This document shows, one piece after another, positions 45,362-53,845 of a stretch of DNA of 64,000 bases. A model generated the notes under the pieces. The model was not told the DNA's origin and did not search any database. It saw only the letters and a program-made list of their open reading frames with translations. The stretch lies in assembly GCF_004341105.1 (NCBI RefSeq), contig NZ_SLZK01000003.1, positions 558,001 to 622,000 on the forward strand, given 5' to 3'. The stretch comes from Rhizobium sp. BK418 (GTDB lineage: Bacteria > Pseudomonadota > Alphaproteobacteria > Rhizobiales > Rhizobiaceae). The position numbers and the translations under genes were made by a program. Position 1 is the first letter of the stretch. The number at the start of each line of letters is the position of its first letter.

Positions 45362-46306
45362 TCAGGTCCTTTCGCTAGGGACCGTGCGGAGGGCCTCGTC
45401 GCACCAGCCGGCGAAATCCGAGATTGCCGATTGCGCGCCGATCTCGTTCAGGGTTTCGTGCCGCATGTCCTGATATATCTCCGTGCTGATACGAGAGAAG
45501 CCCCGGCTTTTCAAATGCTTTGACAGCCAGAGAATGGCTTTTCCCTTAGATGTTGCCGGATCCTTGCCGCCGCCGACCAGGTGGATCGGCAGCTCTTTCG
45601 GCAGCTTTTCAAGCTGTTCCTTCTCGATGCCGCGGAAGGTGAGGGCAAAGACGTCGAGCCAGAGCGACACGGACGCATCAAAGCCGCAGAGCGGATCGGC
45701 AATATAGGCATCGACCTCGGCTGGATTGCACGACAGCCAATCGAATTCCGTGCGGTGATCGGAAATGGATTTGCCCCAGGCGGAAAATGTCAGCCTTGGC
45801 AGCATGTCGCTCGGCACATCCGAGCCCTTCAGCATGCGCTCTCCAAGCAGGATCGCCTGTGCGAGGCGACCGGAAAGACCAACCGCGAAATTCGAATTCC
45901 AGACGGCAAGCGCTGCGAAGCGGCCGGGAAGATCGGCCGCGGCATTCAGCGCGATCAGGCCGCCCATGGAATGGCCAAGGAGGATGACCGGAAGGCCGGG
46001 ATGGCGGGACGTGACAAAGTCGTGTACCGCGGCGATATCGCTGACGACGTGCTCGATGCCATCCCGTCTCGCGAAGCGGCCGAGTGGCGCGTCGGCTGCG
46101 GTCGTCTCGCCATGGCCGCGATGATCATGCGCATAGACGTGACAGCCTCTTGCGGCCATGGCTTCGGCAAAGCGCCAGTAGCGACGGGAATGTTCGGCAA
46201 GCCCGTGCGAAATCATCAGGATAGCCCGCGCTAGTCCCTCCGCGGGCTGATGATGACAGGCAAGCGAAGCCCCGGCGTTTTCAAGCCGCAACGTCTCGGA
46301 AAACAT
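45362..46306 (-). CDS. alpha/beta hydrolase, monoacylglycerol lipase/lysophospholipase type
   Basis: A 314-residue soluble hydrolase. It has the oxyanion region MISHGLAEHSRRYWRFAEAMAARG and HDHRGHGET (about 28-66). The nucleophile elbow GHSMGG holds Ser at about 115, with a likely acid near LVGGGKDPAT and the His in DMRHETLNEIG. Relatives release fatty acids from monoacylglycerols or lysophospholipids. It is first in a two-gene operon with the EamA transporter. Confidence 0.85.
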   Translation of the reverse strand: MFSETLRLENAGASLACHHQPAEGLARAILMISHGLAEHSRRYWRFAEAMAARGCHVYAHDHRGHGETTAADAPLGRFARRDGIEHVVSDIAAVHDFVTSRHPGLPVILLGHSMGGLIALNAAADLPGRFAALAVWNSNFAVGLSGRLAQAILLGERMLKGSDVPSDMLPRLTFSAWGKSISDHRTEFDWLSCNPAEVDAYIADPLCGFDASVSLWLDVFALTFRGIEKEQLEKLPKELPIHLVGGGKDPATSKGKAILWLSKHLKSRGFSRISTEIYQDMRHETLNEIGAQSAISDFAGWCDEALRTVPSERT

Positions 46307-46463
46307 GCATTCCTCCTCCGCCCAAAAAGACCAGATATCCAGGCAAATGCAACATTGTGGTTTCGCTCATGCATGAAAGCGTGTTTTTACCTACGATTCA
46401 GGGTTGCGTATTCTTCGGCTTCATGCTTGTTTGTTCCTGTAATGTTCTTTGTCGGGGCTATCA

Positions 46464-47201
46464 ATGGGCAAGTTATTTCTCTCGGTTTCCATCCTGTTTC
46501 TCTCGCTGTCGTCAATCGGTTCCGTTTCCGCGCAGGAAAGCGGGCGCACACGCTTCATCCTTGCTGCAAGCTGGCAGCCGGCATTCTGCCAGACCAACCA
46601 GAAGAAGGCCGAATGCGCCACCCAGAGCGGTGACCGCTATGATGCCACCAATTTTTCCCTCCACGGCCTCTGGCCGATGCGCCAGGACTATTGCGGCGTA
46701 CCTGATGATCAGAAGGCTGCCGATAAGGACAGCGACTGGAAGAGCCTGCCGGCCGTGACGCTCTCGGCCGAGACGAAGGCTGCGCTCGACAAGGCGATGC
46801 CGGGTACGCAATCGGGGCTCGAGCGGCATGAATGGATTAAGCACGGCACGTGCACGAAGATGAGTGCCGACGACTATTTCGCCACCGCCGTTCACCTGAT
46901 CGACGATCTTAATGCTTCGGCAGTGCGCGATCTATTTGCCGCCAATGTCGGCAAGGTGCTGAAGGCCGACGCGATAAAGGCGGCCTTCGACAAAAGCTTT
47001 GGCGCCGGCGCCAGCGAGCGTGTGAAGATGAGCTGCCGCCGCGTCGGCAACAAGCGCGTGATCAGCGAGTTGACGATCGGGCTTTCGCAGGATGCCGTTT
47101 CAGCCTCTGCGAACGAGGAGGGGCTGGGCGGCCTGATCCAGGGAGCGGGACAGACTTCCTTCGGCTGCGACGAAGGCCTGGTGGACGCTGCCGGTTTCTG
47201 A
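46464..47201 (+). CDS. secreted ribonuclease T2
   Basis: A 245-residue secreted endoribonuclease. The signal peptide MGKLFLSVSILFLSLSSIGS is cleaved after VSAQ (about residue 23). Both catalytic segments are intact: FSLHGLWPMR (His about 67) and LERHEWIKHGTC (His/Glu/Lys/His, about 118-129). The protein has several paired cysteines, fitting the periplasm. T2 enzymes cut RNA via 2',3'-cyclic phosphates and may recover phosphate or nucleosides. ATG 46464 is chosen over TTG 46449 because it begins the signal peptide; GGGG is the only nearby ribosome-binding signal. Confidence 0.88.
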   Translation: MGKLFLSVSILFLSLSSIGSVSAQESGRTRFILAASWQPAFCQTNQKKAECATQSGDRYDATNFSLHGLWPMRQDYCGVPDDQKAADKDSDWKSLPAVTLSAETKAALDKAMPGTQSGLERHEWIKHGTCTKMSADDYFATAVHLIDDLNASAVRDLFAANVGKVLKADAIKAAFDKSFGAGASERVKMSCRRVGNKRVISELTIGLSQDAVSASANEEGLGGLIQGAGQTSFGCDEGLVDAAGF

Positions 47202-47310
47202 CGGGAAACATGCCGAAATCCTGACGAAACAGGGTTTCGGCGTTGCCCGCGGGCGTGGTTTCGCCTACATAGCGGCCACGATTTGAAGTTTCCGCCCGGA
47301 GCACCCCAGT

Positions 47311-48960
47311 ATGGCACGTCAGTTCATCTACCACATGTCCGGCCTCAACAAGGCCTATGGCAACAAGAAGATCCTCGAGAACATCCATCTTTCCTTCTAT
47401 CCCGATGCCAAGATCGGTATTCTGGGTCCGAACGGTGCGGGTAAGTCCACCGTGCTGCGCATCATCGCCGGCCGGGACAAGGAATATACGGGTGAAGCCT
47501 GGCTCGCCGAAGGCGCGACGGTCGGCTACCTCGAGCAGGAACCGCAGCTCGATCCGAACAAGACTGTGTTCGAAAACGTCATGGAAGGCGTCGCCTCCAA
47601 GACGGCGATCGTGGATCGCTATAACGAGCTGATGATGAACTATTCCGACGAGACGGCGGAAGAGGGCGCAAAGCTTCAGGACATCATCGACAGCCAGAAC
47701 CTGTGGGATCTGGAAAGCCAGGTCGAAATGGCCATGGAAGCCCTGCGCTGCCCTCCGCGCGATGCCGATGTCACGACGCTGTCGGGTGGTGAGCGTCGCC
47801 GTGTCGCGCTTTGCCGTCTGCTGCTGTCGCAGCCGGATCTGCTGCTGCTTGACGAACCGACCAACCATCTGGACGCCGAAACCATCGCCTGGCTCGAAAA
47901 GCACCTGCGCGACTATCCGGGCGCCGTGATGATGATCACCCACGACCGCTACTTCCTGGATAACGTCACCGGCTGGATCCTGGAGCTCGACCGCGGCCGC
48001 GGCATTCCTTACGAAGGAAACTACTCGGCTTATCTGCAGGCGAAGGCCAAGCGCATGCTGCAGGAAAACCGCGAAGAAGCATCACGCCAGAAGGCGATCA
48101 GCCGCGAACAGGAATGGATCGCTTCGAGCCCGAAGGCTCGTCAGGCCAAGTCTAAGGCGCGTATCAAGTCCTACGAGCAGCTGGTAGAAGCCGCCGAAAA
48201 GCAGCGTCCCGGCGACGCTCAGATCATCATCCCGGTCAGCGAGCGTCTCGGCCAGGTGGTCATCGAGATGGAAGGCATCACCAAGGGCTTCGAAGGTCGC
48301 ACGCTGATCAACGATCTGTCGATCAAGCTGCCGCCGGGCGGCATCGTTGGCATCATCGGCCCGAACGGCGCTGGCAAGACGACGCTGTTCAAGATGATCA
48401 CCGGCCAGGAAAAGCCGGACGCCGGCTCGATCCGCATCGGCGAGACCGTGCATCTCGGCTATGTCGACCAGAGCCGTGATGCGCTGGACGGCAGCAAGAC
48501 GGTCTGGGAGGAAATCTCCGGTGGTGCCGAAGTGATCAAACTCGGCAAGTTCGACATGAACTCGCGTGCTTATTGCGGCGCCTTCAACTTCAAGGGCGGT
48601 GATCAGCAGCAGAAGGTCGCCAATCTCTCGGGCGGGCAGCGCAACCGCGTGCACCTTGCCAAGATGCTGAAGGCCGGCGGCAACGTCCTGCTGCTCGACG
48701 AACCGACCAACGACCTCGATACCGAGACGCTGGGTGCGCTTGAAAGCGCGCTGGAGAATTTCGCCGGCTGCGCCATTATCATCAGCCATGATCGCATGTT
48801 CCTCGACCGTCTGGCCACCCACATCCTCGCCTTTGAAGGTGAGGGGCATGTCGAGTGGTTCGAAGGCAATTTCGAAGATTATGAACAGGACAAGATCCGC
48901 CGACTCGGTCCTGACGCACTGAACCCGGGCAGTCAGGCTCACAAGCGCCTGACGCGCTGA
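47311..48960 (+). CDS. ettA: energy-dependent translational throttle protein
   Basis: A 549-residue ABC-F protein with two ATPase domains. Domain 1 has GPNGAGKST (about 39-47), LSGGERRRVALCRLL and LLLLDEPTNHLD. A charged linker (about 245-300, AKRMLQENREEASRQKAISREQEW) lies between. Domain 2 has GPNGAGKTT, LSGGQRNRVHLAKML and LLLLDEPTNDLD. EttA binds the ribosomal E site and gates the first peptide bond according to ATP/ADP. Length and the signature of the linker arm match EttA rather than UUP or drug-resistance ABC-F. A terminator follows. Confidence 0.95.
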   Translation: MARQFIYHMSGLNKAYGNKKILENIHLSFYPDAKIGILGPNGAGKSTVLRIIAGRDKEYTGEAWLAEGATVGYLEQEPQLDPNKTVFENVMEGVASKTAIVDRYNELMMNYSDETAEEGAKLQDIIDSQNLWDLESQVEMAMEALRCPPRDADVTTLSGGERRRVALCRLLLSQPDLLLLDEPTNHLDAETIAWLEKHLRDYPGAVMMITHDRYFLDNVTGWILELDRGRGIPYEGNYSAYLQAKAKRMLQENREEASRQKAISREQEWIASSPKARQAKSKARIKSYEQLVEAAEKQRPGDAQIIIPVSERLGQVVIEMEGITKGFEGRTLINDLSIKLPPGGIVGIIGPNGAGKTTLFKMITGQEKPDAGSIRIGETVHLGYVDQSRDALDGSKTVWEEISGGAEVIKLGKFDMNSRAYCGAFNFKGGDQQQKVANLSGGQRNRVHLAKMLKAGGNVLLLDEPTNDLDTETLGALESALENFAGCAIIISHDRMFLDRLATHILAFEGEGHVEWFEGNFEDYEQDKIRRLGPDALNPGSQAHKRLTR

Positions 48961-48981
48961 TCGGCTTTTCATGCTTTTCGC

Positions 48982-49007
48982 AAGCCCCGGCTCGTCCGGG
49001 GCTTTTT
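48982..49007 (+). terminator. rho-independent terminator of ettA
   Basis: AAGCCCCGG (48982-48990) pairs with CCGGGGCTT (48996-49004) around CTCGT, followed by TTT. Confidence 0.85.
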
Positions 49008-49081
49008 GCTGCCTGCTGTCGTTTTCACCACAGGCAAGTTCGCAAAGTGTTGAAATGCCGCTTGCTTCAGCTACCCAAATC

Positions 49082-49101
49082 ACATAAAGATATCTTTATA
49101 T
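49082..49101 (+). promoter_or_regulatory. SahR-type operator before sahR-metF
   Basis: The perfect 16-bp palindrome ATAAAGATATCTTTAT (49084-49099) sits 18 nt before ATG 49118. The 20-bp version matches the metH site except at one outer pair. Its position at the start of the sahR mRNA indicates autoregulation. Confidence 0.75.
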
Positions 49102-49117
49102 CTTGATTGGGTAGAGT

Positions 49118-50143
49118 ATGAGCGAACCCTTAAGGCTTGGACTGGATGCGCTGGTGGACGTCTTGAAGGCGGCCGGCGAACCGACGCGCCTGCGGCTGCT
49201 GGCGCTGCTGGCGGCGGGCGATCTCACCGTCACCGATCTTACGGAAATTCTCGGTCAATCCCAACCCCGCATCTCCCGGCACCTGAAGCTGCTCGGCGAA
49301 GCGGAACTGATCGACCGCTATCAGGAAGGCGCTTGGGCCTATTTCCGGCTGGCGCATGAAGGCAAGGCTGCCGCTGTCGTGCGGGTTTTGTTGAAGCATG
49401 TCTCGGAAAACGACCCCGTGGTCCAGCGTGACGGCGAGCGTCTTGCCGCCGTCAAACGCCAACGCGCCGAACGAGCTCAGGCCTATTTCAGCCGCAACGC
49501 GGCCGAATGGGACGAGCTTCGTCGCCTGCACGCAGCAGACGAAGAGGTGGATGCTGCCATCATCAGGCTGCTCGGCGCCAACCCGATCGATTCCCTGCTT
49601 GACCTGGGCACCGGTACCGGCCGCATGCTGGAGCTTCTCTCCGGCCGTTATCGCCGGGCGATCGGTGTGGATGCCAGCCGTGACATGCTGAGCGTCGCGC
49701 GCGCCAATCTCGATAAGGCCCATATCACCACGGCTTCGGTGCGCCATGCCGATATCCTGAACCTGCCTTTCGAGGGACAGGATTTCGATCTGGTGACGAT
49801 CCATCAGGTGCTGCATTTCTTCGATCAGCCTGAAATCGCCATTGCGGAGGCAGCGCGCATGCTGCGGCCGGGCGGGCGTCTCGTCATCATCGACCTCGCG
49901 CCGCACAGCCTCGAATATCTTCGCGACGAACATGCCCATGTCCGTCTCGGCTTCTCGCACCAGGCCATGTCTGACTGGGTGCGCAAGGCGGGGCTGGATG
50001 TCGAGCAGGTCGTCGATCTTCATCCGGGTCAGCAAGGCGAGAAGGGCCTCACGGTTACGATCTGGCTCGCGCGCGACCCGAAGCGCCTCATGGCCACGCT
50101 GGAGAGCGAAGGCGCCGTACCTACATTTGCCGGGAGAGAATAA
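49118..50143 (+). CDS. sahR: ArsR-family regulator with SAM/SAH-binding methyltransferase domain (SahR)
   Basis: A 341-residue regulator. The ArsR winged helix (residues about 8-95) contains AAGEPTRLRLLALLAAGDLTV and QSQPRISRHLKLLGEAELI, without the metal Cys motif of ArsR. A class I methyltransferase fold (about 125-320) has LLDLGTGTGRMLELL (SAM motif I) and DLVTIHQVLHFF. ArsR-methyltransferase fusions of this kind are SahR, which sense S-adenosylhomocysteine and repress methionine genes. Its stop is immediately followed by the metF ATG. The palindromes here and before metH are its probable targets. Confidence 0.85.
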   Translation: MSEPLRLGLDALVDVLKAAGEPTRLRLLALLAAGDLTVTDLTEILGQSQPRISRHLKLLGEAELIDRYQEGAWAYFRLAHEGKAAAVVRVLLKHVSENDPVVQRDGERLAAVKRQRAERAQAYFSRNAAEWDELRRLHAADEEVDAAIIRLLGANPIDSLLDLGTGTGRMLELLSGRYRRAIGVDASRDMLSVARANLDKAHITTASVRHADILNLPFEGQDFDLVTIHQVLHFFDQPEIAIAEAARMLRPGGRLVIIDLAPHSLEYLRDEHAHVRLGFSHQAMSDWVRKAGLDVEQVVDLHPGQQGEKGLTVTIWLARDPKRLMATLESEGAVPTFAGRE

Positions 50144-51046
50144 ATGAGCCAGACAAACGACGCTCGCCGCCGCGATATCAGGATCTCCTTCGAATTCTTC
50201 CCGCCGAAGTCCGAGGAGATGGAGGGGCAGCTCTGGAACACAGTCCGCGATCTGCAGGACTGGAATCCGGAATTCGTGTCCGTGACCTATGGTGCCGGCG
50301 GCACCACCAAGGCGCCGACGCTGTCCACGGTCACGCGTTTCCTGACCGATACGCCGCTTGCGACCGCCTCGCATCTCACCTGCGTCAGTGCCACGAAGGA
50401 GGAGACGCATCAGGTCGTCGACAGCTTCCGCAAGGCGGGTGTCACGCATTTCGTGGCTTTGAGAGGCGATGCCCCCGGCGGCGTTGGTGCGCCTTACCAG
50501 CCTCATCCTGGCGGTTATGCCAATGCGGCGGAACTGGTGGCCGGTCTCAAGCAGATCGGCGATTTCGAGATCTCCGTATCGGCCTATCCGGAAAAGCATC
50601 CGGAAAGTCGTGATCAGGCTGCCGATATCGACATGCTGAAGCAGAAGGCAGAGAACGGTGCCGACCGTGCGCTGACGCAGTTCTTCTTCGACAACGACAA
50701 TTTTGAGCGCTATCTTGAGAAGGTGCGCGCCGCTGGTGTCAGAATTCCGATTGTGCCGGGCATCATGCCCGTCCAGAACCTGACGCAGCTGAAGCGCTTT
50801 GCCGGCGCCTGCGGCACGGTCATTCCCGCTTTCCTCGATGAGCGTTTCGCCGGATATGACGACAAGCCGGAAGAGCGCGCCAAGGTTGCCGCCGAGGTTG
50901 CCGCCGAGCAGATCGAGGATCTCATCCGCCGGGGCCTCCACGAGTTCCATCTCTATACGATGAACCGTGCGCCGCTGGTTTCGGCAGTTCTCGACAATCT
51001 CGGCCTCTCGCGCCAAGGCGCCAGACGGGCCGGCGCGGCTGCCTGA
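50144..51046 (+). CDS. metF: methylenetetrahydrofolate reductase
   Basis: A 300-residue FAD-dependent TIM-barrel enzyme that makes 5-methyltetrahydrofolate for MetH. Motifs are SFEFFPPKSEEMEGQLW (about residues 11-27), FVSVTYGAGG, HLTCVSATKEE, FVALRGDAPGG, and FFFDNDNFERYLEKVRAAG. The typical C-terminal HEFHLYTMNR is present. It starts directly at the stop of sahR (no gap), so it is under the same SahR-controlled promoter. Confidence 0.95.
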   Translation: MSQTNDARRRDIRISFEFFPPKSEEMEGQLWNTVRDLQDWNPEFVSVTYGAGGTTKAPTLSTVTRFLTDTPLATASHLTCVSATKEETHQVVDSFRKAGVTHFVALRGDAPGGVGAPYQPHPGGYANAAELVAGLKQIGDFEISVSAYPEKHPESRDQAADIDMLKQKAENGADRALTQFFFDNDNFERYLEKVRAAGVRIPIVPGIMPVQNLTQLKRFAGACGTVIPAFLDERFAGYDDKPEERAKVAAEVAAEQIEDLIRRGLHEFHLYTMNRAPLVSAVLDNLGLSRQGARRAGAAA

Positions 51047-51069
51047 GTCGACACCGACTTCGAGAAAAG

Positions 51070-51102
51070 AAAAGCGCATGGCCGGGCGGGGCATGCGCTT
51101 TT
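51070..51102 (+). terminator. terminator hairpin after metF
   Basis: AAAAGCGCATG (51070-51080) pairs with CATGCGCTTTT (51092-51102); the stem ends in the T-tract. It lies 23 nt after the metF stop. Confidence 0.75.
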
Positions 51103-51167
51103 CAGTGTTCGGGGTTATTCGTTATTCCGGAGTGTAGGTATCTCAGTTCTTGACACTTCGCATCGGC

Positions 51168-51245
51168 TCAAATGAAGAGCATGGACAAGACGAATGCGAA
51201 CGCTGCACTGACCAACAGGACATTCAAGGATTGCGTAAGTCCCAT
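51168..51245 (-). CDS. 25-residue single-pass membrane microprotein
   Basis: On the minus strand ATG (51245-51243) opens a 25-codon frame ending at TGA (51170-51168). After a short polar start (MGLTQSLN) the product is almost wholly hydrophobic (VLLVSAAFAFVLSMLFI), just long enough for one membrane span. A strong ribosome-binding site, GAGGAG, lies 6 nt before the ATG. It stands alone between metF and an EamA transporter gene. I do not recognise a named family. Chance occurrence of a good SD plus a uniform hydrophobic frame is unlikely but not excluded. Confidence 0.5.
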   Translation of the reverse strand: MGLTQSLNVLLVSAAFAFVLSMLFI

Positions 51246-51474
51246 GTCTGTCTCCTCGCGTTAACCGGCTAATAATATGTCGGAAATGTGTTCGTTGGGA
51301 AGTACTTCTTGTGCTGCGCCGCCGAAGAGGGCAGTGGATAAGTCTGGCGACCATTCTGTAAGCTTCTGAAATAAAATCGGAAAATAAATTTCACAGAATT
51401 TAACGATTCGTTACAGTCCGGTGGCCGCGATTCACGCTTTCGGCAGAAGGATGGCGCACCGCAGCATAATCATT

Positions 51475-52380
51475 TCAGGCTATCGCGCTGGAGCGGCGGT
51501 AGATGCGGCCATCCAATATGACGAGCCCCGCGCCGATCAGTGCCATACCGGCAATCTCGGCCACTTCCAGTGCCTCGCCCAGAAACAGGAAGCCGAGGAG
51601 GATCGCGCTCGGCGGCACGAGCAGGGTCACCAGCGAGGCATTGGTCGCACCGGCTGCGGCCATGATACGGAAATAGAGAATATAGCCGAAGGCGGTGGAA
51701 AGCAGAGCAATCGCCAGAATGGCCGCGATGGAATTGATCGACGGCGTGGCAAGCGCCCAGGGGTGATCGAGGACGAGTGATAGCGGCAGCGTGACGAGCG
51801 AGGATGCCGTCAATTGGCCGGCAGCAATGATGGGCGGCGCCACACCCTTGAAACGTTTGCCGTAGGTTGCTGCAAATCCATAGGAGACCGCGGCGATCAC
51901 GGGCAGGACGAGCGCCCAGAGGGGCAGGTTCCTGCTATCGGTGATGCTCGGGCCGATGAGAACGACGGTGCCGAGAAGGCCAGTGAGGCAGCCGATGAGT
52001 TTCGCTGAGGAGAGTTTCTCGTCCGCTGTCAGGTAATTGGCGATCAGCACCGTCCAGATCGGCGTCGTGGCGTTGAGAATCGAGGCGAGGCCGGCGCCGA
52101 TGCGCGTCTGGCCAAAGAAGATCAAGGCATGGGGCAGGGCGTTGTTGAGGATGCCGAGAACGAGGAATTCGCGCCAGCGGCTCTTCAGCAACGGGTAGAT
52201 GCCGAAACGTCCACCGATATAGACATGAAGCGCAAGAGCCGCGATGGAAAGGCGCAGGAATACGAGGGTGAGCGGCGGCACCTCGGCAACAGCGACGCGG
52301 GCAAAGAAGAAGGAGCCGCCCCAGATCAGACCGAGGAGGACAAGCAGCCCCCAGGTCAACGCGCTCATTCTCTGTTCCAT
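51475..52380 (-). CDS. EamA/DMT-family transporter (RhaT-like)
   Basis: A 301-residue membrane protein of about ten hydrophobic segments in two EamA repeats. It includes LGLIWGGSFFFARVAVAEVPPLTLVFLRL, typical of EamA N-termini, and TTPIWTVLIANYLTADEKLSSAKLIGCLTGLLGTVVLIGP. The second repeat ends LLGFLFLGEALEVAEIAGMALIGAGLVIL. It is probably an exporter of amino acids or related metabolites, with the substrate unknown. A 229-nt gap to the microprotein gene on its 3' side shows nothing else recognisable. Confidence 0.85.
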   Translation of the reverse strand: MEQRMSALTWGLLVLLGLIWGGSFFFARVAVAEVPPLTLVFLRLSIAALALHVYIGGRFGIYPLLKSRWREFLVLGILNNALPHALIFFGQTRIGAGLASILNATTPIWTVLIANYLTADEKLSSAKLIGCLTGLLGTVVLIGPSITDSRNLPLWALVLPVIAAVSYGFAATYGKRFKGVAPPIIAAGQLTASSLVTLPLSLVLDHPWALATPSINSIAAILAIALLSTAFGYILYFRIMAAAGATNASLVTLLVPPSAILLGFLFLGEALEVAEIAGMALIGAGLVILDGRIYRRSSAIA

Positions 52381-52390
52381 GCCGCTTTCT

Positions 52391-52512
52391 CCTGCCGTTG
52401 AGGAAAGTTTTATCCTATCGGCAGGGAGCCGCCACCCGATTTATGCAGCCGGGTGGCGGGAGAGCAATTGCCTATGTTTCTTCGACGGTTCCGTGCACAA
52501 ACCCTTGTGCAC
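52391..52512. repeat. three consecutive hairpins between EamA and transglycosylase genes
   Basis: Stems are CCTGCCG/CGGCAGG (52391-52397 with 52419-52425), CGCCACCCG/CGGGTGGCG (52430-52438 with 52450-52458) and GTGCACAA/TTGTGCAC (52493-52500 with 52505-52512, then TTTT on the plus strand). They lie downstream of the transglycosylase gene and upstream of the transporter gene. Together they may form its terminator or a structured transcript. Confidence 0.5.
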
Positions 52513-52535
52513 TTTTGATGGAATGGTGCCGGGAA

Positions 52536-53762
52536 TTAGAGTGCGTTCAGCAGGGCGGGAGTTGCCCAGCCGTCGGCCGGTATGCCAAGACGAAGCTGCT
52601 CCTTCTGGATCGCGACACGGGTGCCGGAGCCGAGGATGCCATCGATCTCGCCGACATCATGGCCGAGCGAATCGAGCTTGGTCTGCAGTTGCTTCATCTC
52701 TTCATTGGAAAGGCCCTGTTCAGGTGTGCCCTTCAGATAGGTCGGGGCGCCGGAAAGGCGGGTCGCGAAATAGGCGGCTGACGTCGTGTAGATGAACGAC
52801 TTGTTCCATTCGAGATAGATCTTGAAATTCGGGTAGGCGATGAAGGCCGGTCCGAGCCGGCCCTGCGGCAACACGAGATCGCCTTGGAGATTGGCAAAGC
52901 CGGTATTGCCGTCGCGCGGCTTGACACCGAGGTTGAACCACTCGCCTGCGGTCATGGCGCCGCCGAGCCCGGATTTCTCCCAAGGCAGGTTATCCGGCAC
53001 GGTGACTTCCTGCAGCCAGGGCTGGCCACGCTCGAAGCCGAGATGCTGGATGAATTTGGCGGCTGTCAGGATCGCATCCGGGCCGCTCTGCTTGAGGCGC
53101 ACATGGCCGTCGCCATCGCCATCCATGCCGTAGGCGATGATATCGCGCGGCAGCATCTGAACCTGGCCGATTTCGCCGGCCCAGGCGCCAGTATTAGTCT
53201 GCGGATCGAGGTCGCCATGCTGCACCATTTCGATGAGGGCGATCAGCTGTGGGCGGAACAATTCCGGGCGGCGGCAGTCGTGGGAAAGCGTAACAAGCGC
53301 GTTGCGCGTGTTGAAATCGCCCTGCACGGCTCCGAAATCCGTTTCCATTGCCCAGAAGGCAGTGATGACGCCGGCGGGTACGCCGAATTCCTGTTCGGCG
53401 CGAGCGAAGACATCGGCATACTGCTTCATCTTCTGGCGGCCGATATCGAGGCGGGCTTGGCTGACGGTGCGCTGCGAGAATTCGAGGAAAGTCTGGCGGA
53501 AGACACCCTGGGCGCGGTCACGGCTGATGACCTTGGGATCGATCTGCGCACCGGCGAGTGCCTGTTCTGCTGCTTCGGCGCTCGCGCCGGCCGCAATGGC
53601 GTCCTTCTTGACGCCCTCAAGAAAGGCGGAGAGATCGCCTCCGCAGGGGGCTGTCGGGGCCGAAGCTGCCGCATCCGGGGCCTGTTGGGCGGCAGCACCT
53701 GTTGCAATGGCGCAGGCAAACAGAAAAGCAAGTGCAGAGCGGCCTTTAAGCGGGCGGTGCAT
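52536..53762 (-). CDS. lytic murein transglycosylase (MltB/SLT2 type)
   Basis: A 408-residue periplasmic enzyme. The signal peptide MHRPLKGRSALAFLFACAIA is cleaved near ATGAAAQQ (about residue 25). The MltB domain has the catalytic Glu in FWAMETDFGAVQG (about 147) and QVQMLPRDIIAYGMDGDGDG with its EF-hand-like loop. A C-terminal PG_binding_1 domain (KQLQTKLDSLGHDVGEIDGILGSGTRVAIQKEQLRLG) closes it. It cuts glycan strands leaving 1,6-anhydroMurNAc. It is transcribed alone. Confidence 0.88.
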   Translation of the reverse strand: MHRPLKGRSALAFLFACAIATGAAAQQAPDAAASAPTAPCGGDLSAFLEGVKKDAIAAGASAEAAEQALAGAQIDPKVISRDRAQGVFRQTFLEFSQRTVSQARLDIGRQKMKQYADVFARAEQEFGVPAGVITAFWAMETDFGAVQGDFNTRNALVTLSHDCRRPELFRPQLIALIEMVQHGDLDPQTNTGAWAGEIGQVQMLPRDIIAYGMDGDGDGHVRLKQSGPDAILTAAKFIQHLGFERGQPWLQEVTVPDNLPWEKSGLGGAMTAGEWFNLGVKPRDGNTGFANLQGDLVLPQGRLGPAFIAYPNFKIYLEWNKSFIYTTSAAYFATRLSGAPTYLKGTPEQGLSNEEMKQLQTKLDSLGHDVGEIDGILGSGTRVAIQKEQLRLGIPADGWATPALLNAL

Positions 53763-53845
53763 GAAACAATCCTCGTAAAATCACATAGAATTTCGTTGCT
53801 TTCCCAAAGGAATGTGACGGAAGCAAGAAAGATCGGGGCACGTTA

